Shown: positions 50,521 to 59,862 of the stretch, piece by piece
Numbering within the stretch: the first letter of the stretch is position 1
How the letters are laid out: every line of letters begins with the position of its first letter
From: Polytrichum commune
Lineage: Eukaryota; Streptophyta; Polytrichopsida; Polytrichales; Polytrichaceae
Reading direction: 5' to 3'
Assembly: GCA_950295325.1 (NCBI GenBank)
Contig: OX485805.1
Span: 11,282,501-11,346,500 of the forward strand
DNA length: 64,000 nt
Position numbers and translations under genes: made by a program
The notes under the pieces: generated by a model
Seen by the model: only the letters and a program-made list of their open reading frames with translations
Database searches by the model: none
Told to the model about the DNA's origin: nothing

Positions 50521-51039
50521 ACCTGCAAAGTTCTAAACCAAATTCAGAAGAGATCACTGGGAAACATGGAACTGGACTCTGCACAGATTGTACACATAAA
50601 TTACTCAACCATGTACTGAAGAGTATTGAACAACAATCGGCCATCTTAATTGAGGAGCAAGCCAATCACACTAGAAGCCATCTTCTGCACATCCACTTCA
50701 GTACTTGATTTTAACGCGCTCAGAGCAACTCACCAAAGTAATAGATCCGGCAAAGAGGAATTTTTTTTTTTTTTGGAGAAGGAGCTGGATCTCGCTGCCC
50801 TCACCACCATAGAAAGCAATTGACTCAGCATTTTCACGTACTCGAACTAATCCATAACGAAAGTCAGCCTCCTTCTTTTCTTGCATAAAATTTAAACCTA
50901 CCAAGCCCTGCAAAGCAATTCAGTTCTTGTCCCAACGTTTTGTATAATATTGATACTCAAAAATTAAAGTTGAGGGAGTTTACACACAAAGGCAAACATT
51001 GGTGGTCCTAGAGATCATCAAGAACTCGTTCTTTCACAT

Positions 51040-51069
51040 TTTGTTTACATCATATATGATGTAAACAAA
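51040..51069. repeat. Perfect 30-bp palindrome
   Basis: The half-site TTTGTTTACATCATA is followed immediately by its exact reverse complement. There is no spacer and no mismatch. Confidence 0.9.
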
Positions 51070-51175
51070 TCTGAAAGGAAGGCTGCCACGGTGAGCAAAT
51101 ATGAGAACAAGGTTGCAAAAGCTATGGGTGGGAGTAAAAAACAAAGGAAGACTAGTGGAAGGGTAATCTAAAGAC

Positions 51176-51245
51176 TACTATCTTAAGACTATCTTAAGAC
51201 TAGTAGATAGTGGTCAGCACTCACCCACTATCTTAAGACTAGTAG
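51176..51245. repeat. Clustered CTATCTTAAGACTAGTAG units
   Basis: Complete units at 51189-51206 and 51228-51245 and a partial unit at 51176-51190. The unit itself is partly palindromic (CTTAAG, ACTAGT). GAAGGGTAATCTA flanks the cluster on both sides (about 51158 and 51245). Confidence 0.7.
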
Positions 51246-51571
51246 AAGGGTAATCTATCTTTTAAGATATTAAGTGGAAGGATTTTAAGATTGAGATGGT
51301 GGATGTTACTAAAGGAGCTCATAAAGAGGATGGATATCAGGCAATACAGGTTGGTGAGAAGGTTGAATGGTTTTCTTGTCAAAATGGCTCAAGATTTGCA
51401 TCCTTCTCAAAGCTTACGAATCAAGAAGAATGTTAGCAGCCCATAACGCAGAAATCTGGTGTCCACACACTTCTCAAGAAATTCCTGCCTACTCAGAAAT
51501 TCTAGACTACCTAGATTTCATGTAACGAGATTTTAGTTGGAAAGCTGGCGACTGAATCGTTTGATTTACAG

Positions 51572-51873
51572 GTCCATATCGAGGAAGACCAACTGATCTA
51601 CCTGAACTTTTCCTTCATGCGCAGCCTTTCGGTACGTGTAGTTCCAACTCTCAAGGATGACGACTTCGTCTTGTACGGTAATTGAGTTTGTGTTCACAAA
51701 TACGTTTATCTTTCTCCTCTAGATATATCCTGAGCGTAGGCGTCTCTCACAACTACGAAAGAATACAGTCTTCTGGCAAGATTGATGTGCCACCTCTTGC
51801 GATCGACACGCTTGAAAATTTCAAGAAGCCGCATCGCCATGGCCGCACTCAATTATCTGCACCGAGGAAGTGA
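51572..51873 (+). pseudogene. Two exon-like fragments of an unidentified gene
   Basis: After an acceptor at 51570-51571, a frame reads VHIEEDQLIYLNFSFMRSLS, then VRVVPTLKDDDFVLYG, to a possible donor before TGA. After a second acceptor (CCTCTAG, AG at 51721-51722), another frame reads YILSVGVSHNYERIQSSGK, then IDVPPLAIDTLENFKKPHRHG, to TGA at about 51873. The phases do not join cleanly. Both look like real protein and may belong with the exon at 58459-58598 on the far side of the Copia element. Confidence 0.4.
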
Positions 51874-52022
51874 TGTTTCATGGCGATTTGCAGAGTCTCG
51901 AGCAATCTGTCGGTCCACCAGCGACAAGTACAAGAATCAGGACACACCAATCTCTTCCTTGGCGAGACACCACAGCAAAAAGGCCTTGGCTGAATCAACA
52001 ATGGCTGGAGGTTGAATCGCAG

Positions 52023-52027
52023 GATTC
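52023..52027. repeat. Left target-site duplication of the Copia element (GATTC)
   Basis: GATTC here and at 58404-58408 flank the element exactly. Confidence 0.9.
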
Positions 52028-52377
52028 TATTAGTATAATGCAAATAATGAAGTGTTGTTTACTTGTAGAGTCCTAATAGTAACTTACTACTTACTATTAT
52101 ATGAAATACTATTTTCTAGAAGCTTCGTCACTTTGCCTCTCAGGAAGCTCTACAGGTGTCTTCTAGAGGTTTCCATCACCTGCACATATAAGGGTGAACC
52201 AATTGTTTAGTAGTTAGTTGTTTCAGTTGTACATGGAGAGATAGAGATCAAGCAGGATAGTTTTCTAGTGTTAATTACAGTGACAGAAATCAAGTGTATA
52301 TTCTTGTTTCGTAATAAACTGTTATTACTCTTTTACTATTGTCTGTTCATTTGTTTGCTAAACCTATTGTGTCAAAA
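52028..52377 (+). repeat. 5' LTR
   Basis: 350 bp, starting TATTAGTATAATGC and ending TGTGTCAAAA. It lacks the usual TG...CA ends. A TATA-like ACATATAAGGG lies at about 52192-52202 and a polyadenylation-like AATAAA at about 52313-52318, which fit a U3-R-U5 layout. Confidence 0.95.
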
Positions 52378-52391
52378 GGTTATGGGCCCAC
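52378..52391 (+). promoter_or_regulatory. Primer-binding site: internal initiator tRNA-Met type
   Basis: GGTTATGGGCCCAC follows the LTR directly. Its reverse complement, GTGGGCCCATAACC, matches the anticodon-stem/loop region of initiator tRNA-Met, including the CAT anticodon. Most plant Copia elements use TGGTATCAGAGC, complementary to the tRNA 3' end. Internal half-tRNA priming is known for Drosophila copia. The tRNA match is from memory. Confidence 0.75.
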
Positions 52392-52453
52392 ACCGCTATT
52401 GATTAGCAAAGACTCAAAGGTTTATTTGAAACAACAAAAAGAGAGATGCAATA

Positions 52454-55400
52454 ATGGAAAAAGAGGGAGGAATAGGAGCTGTTTTCAAGTTTACAGGGAA
52501 GCAGTTCAACCTGTGGAAGCATCAGCTTCGTATCGCGCTCGATGGACGTGATATCTTCACCATCGTTAATGGAACAGAGAAATGTGAAGATGCTGAAGAC
52601 AAGGATGCCTGGAGGAAGAAGGACAACCTTGCTAAGTGGATCATTACCACAGCTGTCGATATGGAGCATCTCGGCACGATAATTAACTGTAAAACATCTG
52701 CAGAGATGTGGGAACGGTTAGTGTCCATTCATGAACAGGTTTCTGCAGAGAGTATGTTTATGCTGATTCAACAATTTGTTGATTATAAGTACAACAAAGG
52801 AGATTCTATCGCTACACATGTTGCTAAGATAGAAATGATGGCACGGAATTTAGAAGACATTGGCCAGAAGATGTCTGAAGAGCAGATCATCAGTAAATTG
52901 ATAACTAGCCTACCAAGTGAGTATCGTCACGTACTTACCGCATGGAAAAGCATGCCGGCGGAGCAGAAGACAAGGAAGACTTTAATTATGCGAGTGTTCG
53001 AAGAAGAAGCAATGAACAAAATGCTGAACAACAGAGAGAATGAAGAGCATGACAGTGCATTGTTAATACGCAACAGGAGAGAAGAGCACAGACGAACTGA
53101 TGCAGACAGCAAGTATAACAATGAGCGCATTAAGGAATTGAAAAGGAAATCCAGATGTCACAACTGCGGAGAGTTGGGACACTGGTGGCAAGACAATGTG
53201 TGTTCAAGAAAGGACAACAGGCAATATGGACAACGAAGACCGGAGTCAAGCAAGAATGCAGCAAGGATTACAGAAACAAGAGATACAATAGCACTGGTTA
53301 CACAGTCTATGTTGTTTACCTCGATATCAGAAGCAGTGTTAGCACAAGACAACACTCATGAGGTGTGGTATGCTGATGCAGGCGCCACCGAACACATGTC
53401 CGACAATCGTGCTGCCTTCATTGATTTTCAAGAAATCCCTAAGGGGACATGGCCAGTAGCCATTGCTAATGAGCAGAGCCTGTGGGTGCAAGGCAAAGGC
53501 AATATCAGAATAAAACGAAGAGCTCACAATCAATGGCTGGATGGTATTTTACATAATGTCTTATACATTCCAGAACTGCGAACAAATCTATTTTCTATTG
53601 GCAGGGCTGCAGACCGTGGTATCATTACCATATACAGAAAGAATGTCTGTCAAATGATTGCAGATAACGGCGAAGGAGAGATTATACTTACAGGTATAAG
53701 AACAGGGAGCAGCTTGTACAAACTTCAAATGAAAGCAATTATTCAAGACAATGCAACATCACATGCTTACCATGCCTCCACTGAAGCGCCTGAACCACAT
53801 ATAGGGGAAACCAGCCAGCCGGGAGATATACACAAGGATTCTATTGAGATGTGGCATCACAGATTCTGTCACATTAACACACAAGCTCTATGCCAAACAG
53901 AACATGCAGTTCAAGGTATGTCCATCAAAGATAACAAGACTACCAAGTTTTTTTGCGAAGGCTGTATACTAGGAAAACAACACAGAATTACATATCCAGC
54001 CCTAACAGAGAAGGAAAGAAACTCCATACCCGGTACGTATTTCCACATAGACCTATGTGGACCTATGAGCACTACTTCTTTCGGTGGTGCATCTTATTTT
54101 ATGCTTTGCAAAGACAATAACACAGGCTATATGGTTATTTTCTTTCTAAAGACAAAATCAGAAGCTCTCATCTATATCAAACAGCTCTATTCAATGATGA
54201 AGCAAGAGCTTCATGTTGACATTCAAAAGATTAAAACAGATCAAGGAGGAGAGTTCAAGAGTCAACAATTTGAAGATTATACACAAGAGAAGGGGATTAT
54301 TCATGAGTTTTCAGCACCATATTCATCAGAGCAGAATGGATACATTGAACGCAACAACAGAACAATAGTTGAAGCCACAAGAAGCATGCTGCATTCAAAG
54401 GACTTACCTCTCAGTTTGTGGGCTGAGGCAGCCAGTACAGCAATTCATATCTGGAATCGCACCGTCAGTCCCCAACGATCGGATCGTACTCCTTATGAAC
54501 GAATGTTCAGACAGATCCCAGATGTGTCTTACTTCAGAGTTTTTGGTAGTGATGCATACTTGCACATACCCAAGAAACAGAGAAGCAAGTTAGAACCCAA
54601 AAGTCGGAAACTAATTTTTGTGGGATACGACCAGAAAGGGAGAGCATACAGATTATGGCAGCCTAAGACAAAACGCATCCATATTGGAACAGATGTAGTC
54701 ATTCATGAAACACTTGGTACTATCACCAAGGACTACATATCCTCTTCTACTGAATCAGATCTGAGTATCATAGGATTACCTTATTCACAACAGCAGGTTA
54801 TCCCAGCAGCCGCAGCAGCACCAGTTGCACCACATATGCATCAACAAGACAATCAAAGTATCAGTCTACCTTTTGTAAGTGAAAATTCTCATCCTCACGA
54901 CAATCCAAATGCTCATGACCAACAAGATCATCAAGATGATGCTGCTCACTCTGACGCTGATACTACATATCCATTATTCAACAATATGGAAGCATTTCAT
55001 CAGGGAGAGACAAATCAGAATATACAAGGTGTGACTACTGCTCATTCTCAGGGAGACAATAATACACTTATTCAGGGAGAGCTTACTCAACATAATCGGG
55101 AAGACACTGTTACACATCATCAGGGAAAGGAAATTGACAATACTCAGGGAGAGATTGTTCCAGACCATAATCACGAGATTCTTGTCACTTTACCTGTTCC
55201 CGATTTATCATCCCCGACACCAAGCAGTGCATCTGATCCTCCTGAGAGCAGCAACATTGAGACTGACAACATGCCAGATCCTGCTGATTCTGTTTTGAGA
55301 CCTAGAACCCGTCAACCTCCCATTCGTTATGGAGATTGGGTTAAATATGACAACAATAAAAGCAATTCAGGTTCCACTGCATACATTGTTTCATCATCAA

Positions 55401-57061
55401 CACAGATCATTGAACCTAAAACGTACAAGGAAGCCATGCAGTCCTCTCATGCTCAGCAATGGAAAGAAGCAATGGATAAAGAGTTTAACTCTTTATTGAA
55501 CAACAAAACATGGGTTCTGAAACCCTTACCTGCAGACAGGAAAGCTGTGAAGTGCAAATGGATATACAAGGTCAAGTACAAACCTTCTGGCGAGATTGAA
55601 CGGTTCAAAGCCCGTCTCGTTGCTAAAGGATTCTCTCAGGTTGCTGGTATTGACTTCACCGAAACATATGCACCAGTTATAAAGTACGATGCAGTCAGAG
55701 CAGTTTTCGTAATCAGTAATGCGCATGGAATGGTTACAGCCCAGTTTGATGTCTGTACAGCATATTTAAATGCTGACCTTATCGACATCATATTCATGGA
55801 ACAACCTGAAGGTTATCAAGACGATCTATGGCCTCTTTATGTATGTCTTCTACTTAAGAGCCTATATGGTTTGAAGCAGAGTGCGCGACGTTGGAACAAG
55901 ACATTCGACAAATTTGCGCAACAATTTCATCTCCTACCCAGCATAGCTGACCCTTGTGTATATTACAGTACAGACACCACACATCCAGACAAGGTTGAAA
56001 CAATACTGGGAATTTTTGTCGATGATGGTATCGTTTCCTCAACCAATGCAGCAAAGCTAGAAGATATATTGCAATATTTGGACAGGGTTTTCAAAATCAC
56101 CCGAGGAGACATGGGCTATTATATTGGTCTTGAAGTCTATCAGAATCGACAGGCAGGACTTACCTTCCTACATCAACATCGATACATCCAACATACACTC
56201 GAGCGCTTCGGCATGGCCGAATCTTATACTGTCAGCACTCCAGCAGACCCAAATGTCACGCTCTCCATTGTTCCTGACCCATCAGAAAGCACAACGCCGT
56301 TAACAGTTCCTTATAAAGAAGCTATAGGCTGTTTAATGTTCATCTCTTTACTTACACGCCCAGATATAACATATGCAGTAAATCATGCCGCAAAATTTTG
56401 CGAAAACCCCAGACAAATACATTGGACAGCAGTGAAACGGATACTACGCTACCTCAGAGGAACATCAGATCTTGGTTTTTTATATACGCGTACCTCAACA
56501 ACTGCATATCTCCAAGGCTTCTGTGATGCTGATTACGGCGGAGATGTTGACTCTCGCCGATCCAGATCAGGGTACGTATTCCAACTCGGATCCAGTCTCA
56601 TTGCTTGGAGTTCCAAAGCGCAACAATGCACTGCACAATCGACAACAGAAGCTGAGTACATCGCCGCTTGCATGGCCACCAAAGAAGCAGTATGGCTACG
56701 CCGACTACTCACAAGCATTGGGTTCTCACAACCAGGTCCAACACCTTTATTTGGTGATAATCAGAGTGCCATACGGCTTGTCAAGAATCCAGAATACCAT
56801 AAGCGGACAAAGCACATCGACATTCAGTATCACTTCATTCGCGAAAAGTTCGAAAGCGGCGACATCGACATTTTGTATATATCAACAGACCAACAACTTG
56901 CGGATATTATGACGAAAGCATTACCGCGTGACAGGTTCGAACGTCTTCGCCGCAGTCTACATATGGTCACCTTGACAGAGATACACGAATCACAACCTAC
57001 CTGCCAATCGAAAGTTGCCGCTCATCCACAACTACCTGACACACAAGAATGCAAGCCCTGA
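52454..57061 (+). CDS. Copia gag-pol polyprotein, 1535 aa
   Basis: A single frame from ATG 52454. Gag spans about residues 10-200 (FTGKQFNLWKHQLRIAL onward). A zinc knuckle is at 235-250 (CHNCGELGHWWQDNVC), with six residues between His and the last Cys and not the usual four. The aspartic protease site is D308 (YADAGATEHM). The integrase zinc-binding region has H469/H473 and C501/C504; the catalytic triad is D533, D596 and E632 with a 35-residue D-E spacing. A low-complexity Asp/His/Gln-rich linker covers about 760-945. Reverse transcriptase starts near 1000, with D1099 in AQFDV and the FVDD box at 1188-1191. RNase H has D1358, E1399 and D1435. All catalytic residues I can place are present. 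As in other Copia elements, a single polyprotein would be cut by its own protease; how the Gag:Pol ratio is set is not visible, as there is no frameshift. Confidence 0.96.
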   Translation: MEKEGGIGAVFKFTGKQFNLWKHQLRIALDGRDIFTIVNGTEKCEDAEDKDAWRKKDNLAKWIITTAVDMEHLGTIINCKTSAEMWERLVSIHEQVSAESMFMLIQQFVDYKYNKGDSIATHVAKIEMMARNLEDIGQKMSEEQIISKLITSLPSEYRHVLTAWKSMPAEQKTRKTLIMRVFEEEAMNKMLNNRENEEHDSALLIRNRREEHRRTDADSKYNNERIKELKRKSRCHNCGELGHWWQDNVCSRKDNRQYGQRRPESSKNAARITETRDTIALVTQSMLFTSISEAVLAQDNTHEVWYADAGATEHMSDNRAAFIDFQEIPKGTWPVAIANEQSLWVQGKGNIRIKRRAHNQWLDGILHNVLYIPELRTNLFSIGRAADRGIITIYRKNVCQMIADNGEGEIILTGIRTGSSLYKLQMKAIIQDNATSHAYHASTEAPEPHIGETSQPGDIHKDSIEMWHHRFCHINTQALCQTEHAVQGMSIKDNKTTKFFCEGCILGKQHRITYPALTEKERNSIPGTYFHIDLCGPMSTTSFGGASYFMLCKDNNTGYMVIFFLKTKSEALIYIKQLYSMMKQELHVDIQKIKTDQGGEFKSQQFEDYTQEKGIIHEFSAPYSSEQNGYIERNNRTIVEATRSMLHSKDLPLSLWAEAASTAIHIWNRTVSPQRSDRTPYERMFRQIPDVSYFRVFGSDAYLHIPKKQRSKLEPKSRKLIFVGYDQKGRAYRLWQPKTKRIHIGTDVVIHETLGTITKDYISSSTESDLSIIGLPYSQQQVIPAAAAAPVAPHMHQQDNQSISLPFVSENSHPHDNPNAHDQQDHQDDAAHSDADTTYPLFNNMEAFHQGETNQNIQGVTTAHSQGDNNTLIQGELTQHNREDTVTHHQGKEIDNTQGEIVPDHNHEILVTLPVPDLSSPTPSSASDPPESSNIETDNMPDPADSVLRPRTRQPPIRYGDWVKYDNNKSNSGSTAYIVSSSTQIIEPKTYKEAMQSSHAQQWKEAMDKEFNSLLNNKTWVLKPLPADRKAVKCKWIYKVKYKPSGEIERFKARLVAKGFSQVAGIDFTETYAPVIKYDAVRAVFVISNAHGMVTAQFDVCTAYLNADLIDIIFMEQPEGYQDDLWPLYVCLLLKSLYGLKQSARRWNKTFDKFAQQFHLLPSIADPCVYYSTDTTHPDKVETILGIFVDDGIVSSTNAAKLEDILQYLDRVFKITRGDMGYYIGLEVYQNRQAGLTFLHQHRYIQHTLERFGMAESYTVSTPADPNVTLSIVPDPSESTTPLTVPYKEAIGCLMFISLLTRPDITYAVNHAAKFCENPRQIHWTAVKRILRYLRGTSDLGFLYTRTSTTAYLQGFCDADYGGDVDSRRSRSGYVFQLGSSLIAWSSKAQQCTAQSTTEAEYIAACMATKEAVWLRRLLTSIGFSQPGPTPLFGDNQSAIRLVKNPEYHKRTKHIDIQYHFIREKFESGDIDILYISTDQQLADIMTKALPRDRFERLRRSLHMVTLTEIHESQPTCQSKVAAHPQLPDTQECKP

Positions 57062-58040
57062 CAACACAAAGATTACATCTCACAACAAGGGTTTTTCAAC
57101 AGACATCAAAGGTATTCTTCTCAGCACAAGGCAGCACTATTACATGCGGACAACACACGATGTCGAAGCCATACAAGTTTTCACACAAAGGGTTTCACTT
57201 CACATATAGAGGTTTTCTCTCACATCCAGATTATCAGCAGGCGTATCTCTTCTTGTTTATACAGACAGACTTTATTTTTCCTACTATTCTTCTTATCTCT
57301 GGCCATCCAGCTAAAGCAACATGTAGTCACCGGGGACAATACAACTTTGCTGACTCCAAGTCCTGGGATAGACAACATCATCTTTTATCAACACTGACGC
57401 AGAAATGTCAAGCAACACATGAGAACGAACGCAACACTCACACACAACAACGCTGAAGCAGTTCCTTGGCATGAAGCAGTGGGAGCATCACCTCTTCCGC
57501 ATCTCTTAACAGCACAACATAATCACTCTCACTGGACACCCTCACCGCGACACCCTCAACGTGACATCCTCAGCGCGACGTTCGACACACACTTCAAACA
57601 CACAGCTTCAACAATCAGTGTCACCCTCAACGTGTTTTCTCTCCGGCACTCCGCCACCACAACTCAACAAACCCTACTCACGCATACCAACCGACACATG
57701 CGCGCACTCAAGACAGACAAAGGAGGGCATCAGAATGACTCACATCTTTTTCTCTTTTTACATTCATCCTTCCTAACTCTAACCCTATTTTACTTTTTAC
57801 CTATCCGGCCTACACGACTGACACGTCGACCTTTCCCGGACAGCATGCTGTCTTCACCGCATTCAGCCACGTGGCTGTTACCTATCTCATCGCCGTTTTC
57901 TTCCATCTTTCACATTTCTTTTACTCATTACCACATATCCCTTTTCTGATCTTGTACTACAAAGTTTCATTTGATTTCATTTGATTTCATTTCGTGATTT
58001 ACAAGGGAGAGTATTTCAACAGTGAAATCACTTCATTATT
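57062..58040 (+). other. Long 3' region between pol and the polypurine tract
   Basis: About 980 bp. It contains overlapping open frames of 135 (57049-57456) and 176 codons (57419-57949), rich in His, Thr and Ser, the second with a hydrophobic run near its end. The composition looks like CA-rich non-coding sequence and I recognise no domain. An additional gene cannot be excluded. Confidence 0.5.
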
Positions 58041-58053
58041 TTGCAAGTGGGAG
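58041..58053 (+). promoter_or_regulatory. Polypurine tract of the Copia element
   Basis: TTGCAAGTGGGAG abuts the 3' LTR. AAGTGGGAG is the usual plus-strand priming tract of Copia elements. Confidence 0.85.
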
Positions 58054-58403
58054 TATTAGTATAATGCAAATAATGAAGTGTTGTTTACTTGTAGAGTCCT
58101 AATAGTAACTTACTACTTACTATTATATGAAATACTATTTTCTAGAAGCTTCGTCACTTTGCCTCTCAGGAAGCTCTACAGGTGTCTTCTAGAGGTTTCC
58201 ATCACCTGCACATATAAGGGTGAACCAATTGTTTAGTAGTTAGTTGTTTCAGTTGTACATGGAGAGATAGAGATCAAGCAGGATAGTTTTCTAGTGTTAA
58301 TTACAGTGACAGAAATCAAGTGTATATTCTTGTTTCGTAATAAACTGTTATTACTCTTTTACTATTGTCTGTTCATTTGTTTGCTAAACCTATTGTGTCA
58401 AAA
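58054..58403 (+). repeat. 3' LTR
   Basis: 350 bp. I find no difference from the 5' LTR. Confidence 0.95.
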
Positions 58404-58408
58404 GATTC
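58404..58408. repeat. Right target-site duplication (GATTC)
   Basis: Matches 52023-52027. Confidence 0.9.
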
Positions 58409-58458
58409 AACCCTCCCATAACCATCACTGTGTTCCACATGCATCGTCTTCGGGCCAG

Positions 58459-58598
58459 CGGTTTATGGAATTCCTCGCAATGACAAAGCCGTAGAGAGCA
58501 GTTTTGCCAACCTAGAAGCAGTGCTAGGCATCTATGAAGCAATGATCAGGGAGAACTGGCAGTTAGTTACAGATGAACCAGTTGAGCTTGAGAAATAA
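58459..58598 (+). pseudogene. Terminal-exon-like fragment beyond the Copia insertion
   Basis: After a possible acceptor (CGGGCCAG, AG at 58457-58458) the frame reads VYGIPRNDKAVESSFANLEA, then VLGIYEAMIRENWQLV and TDEPVELEK to TAA at 58596-58598. It looks like a genuine C-terminus, faintly like that of Gfo/Idh/MocA oxidoreductases, but I cannot assign it. It may belong with the fragments at 51572-51873, which would make the Copia element an insertion in an intron or exon of that gene. Confidence 0.4.
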
Positions 58599-59074
58599 CT
58601 GGTTGAAGTTCAAGACTGCAGGAAAATTACCGATCATTTTAGAGGAATTTATAGAATATACCCCAATTTAATAAAGGAAAACCGGCGGATGTCAACATGT
58701 AACTGGTTGGACTTGCAAACACCAGGATCTCAACTGATTTTGCCCAAAAATCTCCCTGATCACTGCTATGAAGCTCACTTGGCCAAAGGGAGCCTGTATC
58801 TGGCAGGTGTGGCTTCTTCCACTCCAAGCTCGTCACGGTCCATGTCTTTGGAGCAAGGAAACATGTAATACTTTAACACTTATCAGGGATAGCATGCATA
58901 GACAATTTGTAACATTTACATGAATAATACTTATGTGATTTTAGAATTTTTCAAAATAATGTTTATATAAATAACAGATGAAAATACACAAGGTATGAAT
59001 GTCATCATACATCTAAGCATGATGGAAGAACAAATGTAAAGTAGTTCAATGACATTCTTGTGCATGCCAATATC
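58599..59074. other. Intergenic
   Basis: AT-rich; nothing recognised. Confidence 0.6.
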
Positions 59075-59652
59075 CTATTCCTTTTGTAGTGTTCGATTGC
59101 TTTGGATGAGAGGTGGAACATCAATAGGTCTTTGTTCCAAAAATGGTGTCAAGGTCACTGATGCAATTTCAACATTCTTGAATCCTACTCTATCTACCAC
59201 CACATCACCAATTTGCACATTGTCAACTTCTTTAATGGGTTCATGATCAATGGCATCATCTCTTTCATCATGCATACTTATAATTTCCTCCTTAGTAGGT
59301 AAGGAATTGTTTAGATCAAATTCTAGTTCATAGTTGATGACCTCATGTGCATTCATTGTGGGTCTAAATTCACACTCTACAAGTACAAATACCAATCATC
59401 TTTGATAAGGTAGTAGGATGTAGGGTAAGGGGTTCTGTCAATTTCATCCAAGTTATAAAATTTCATAGTCTCAAATTCATCCAAATTAACATATATTAAG
59501 GTGAATTCATTAAAGAGGGGAGCATGACTTTTACAATTTCTTTTAACAAAAAACACACAAGTAATACTTACTAGTGTATTTTTTGGATTTGATTGGGGAG
59601 CGCAAATTTCCATGACACGTATGCATTTTGTACACTTATCGAGGTAACACAT
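59075..59652 (-). pseudogene. Fragment of an unknown, probably transposon-derived, protein with a frameshift
   Basis: Two overlapping frames, 59377-59652 and 59075-59395, read as one sequence if the frame is changed near 59380 (DDWYLYL then VECEFRPTMNAHEV). The first part contains a Cys-rich stretch and FNEFTLIYVNLDEF; the second is acidic (MHDERDDAIDHEPIKEVDN). It has the look of a C-terminal domain of a CACTA-type protein, but I cannot identify it. Confidence 0.35.
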
Positions 59653-59718
59653 ATCAAGGGTGGATTGTAATCCATGTATACTTTATGTGGATGAAACTAA
59701 GTTAACTATACTATCTGG

Positions 59719-59862
59719 AGTTACGTGTTGCTATAACTTTTTACAAAGTGAATCAAATTTTACCCAAATAACACAACTAGTTGATATGCACACTGAAGAA
59801 TACGATACACCTTAATTGGTTAAGAACAATGATGTTATAAAACATTATAGCAACACGTAACT
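59719..59862. mobile_element. 144-bp MITE-like inverted-repeat element
   Basis: The ends AGTTACGTGTTGCTATAA and TTATAGCAACACGTAACT are near-perfect 18-bp inverted repeats (one inserted base region inward). The interior is AT-rich with no coding sequence. A target duplication is not evident. Confidence 0.75.

Larger units (their letters stand above)
49552..51571. other. Intergenic with local repeats
   Basis: Upstream of the zinc-ribbon gene. It holds the ~190-bp tandem repeat, a 14-T run at 50761-50774, a perfect palindrome and a cluster of CTATCTTAAGACTAGTAG units, listed separately. No gene supported. Confidence 0.55.
52028..58403 (+). mobile_element. Complete Ty1/Copia LTR retrotransposon, 6376 bp
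   Basis: The order is 5' LTR (52028-52377), primer-binding site (52378), one gag-pol frame (52454-57061), about 1 kb without a clear gene, polypurine tract (58041-58053) and 3' LTR (58054-58403). GATTC is duplicated at both ends. The two LTRs read as identical over 350 bp, and the 1535-codon frame has no stop or frameshift. These point to a very recent insertion of an element that may still be active. The domain order protease-integrase-RT-RNase H makes it Copia, not Gypsy. The element has inserted among fragments of another gene. Confidence 0.96.

Noticed and set aside
57419-57949. Envelope-like third gene of the Copia element
   Set aside because: Only a composition-biased open frame with one hydrophobic run; no signal peptide, cleavage site or recognisable domain, and it overlaps another open frame.
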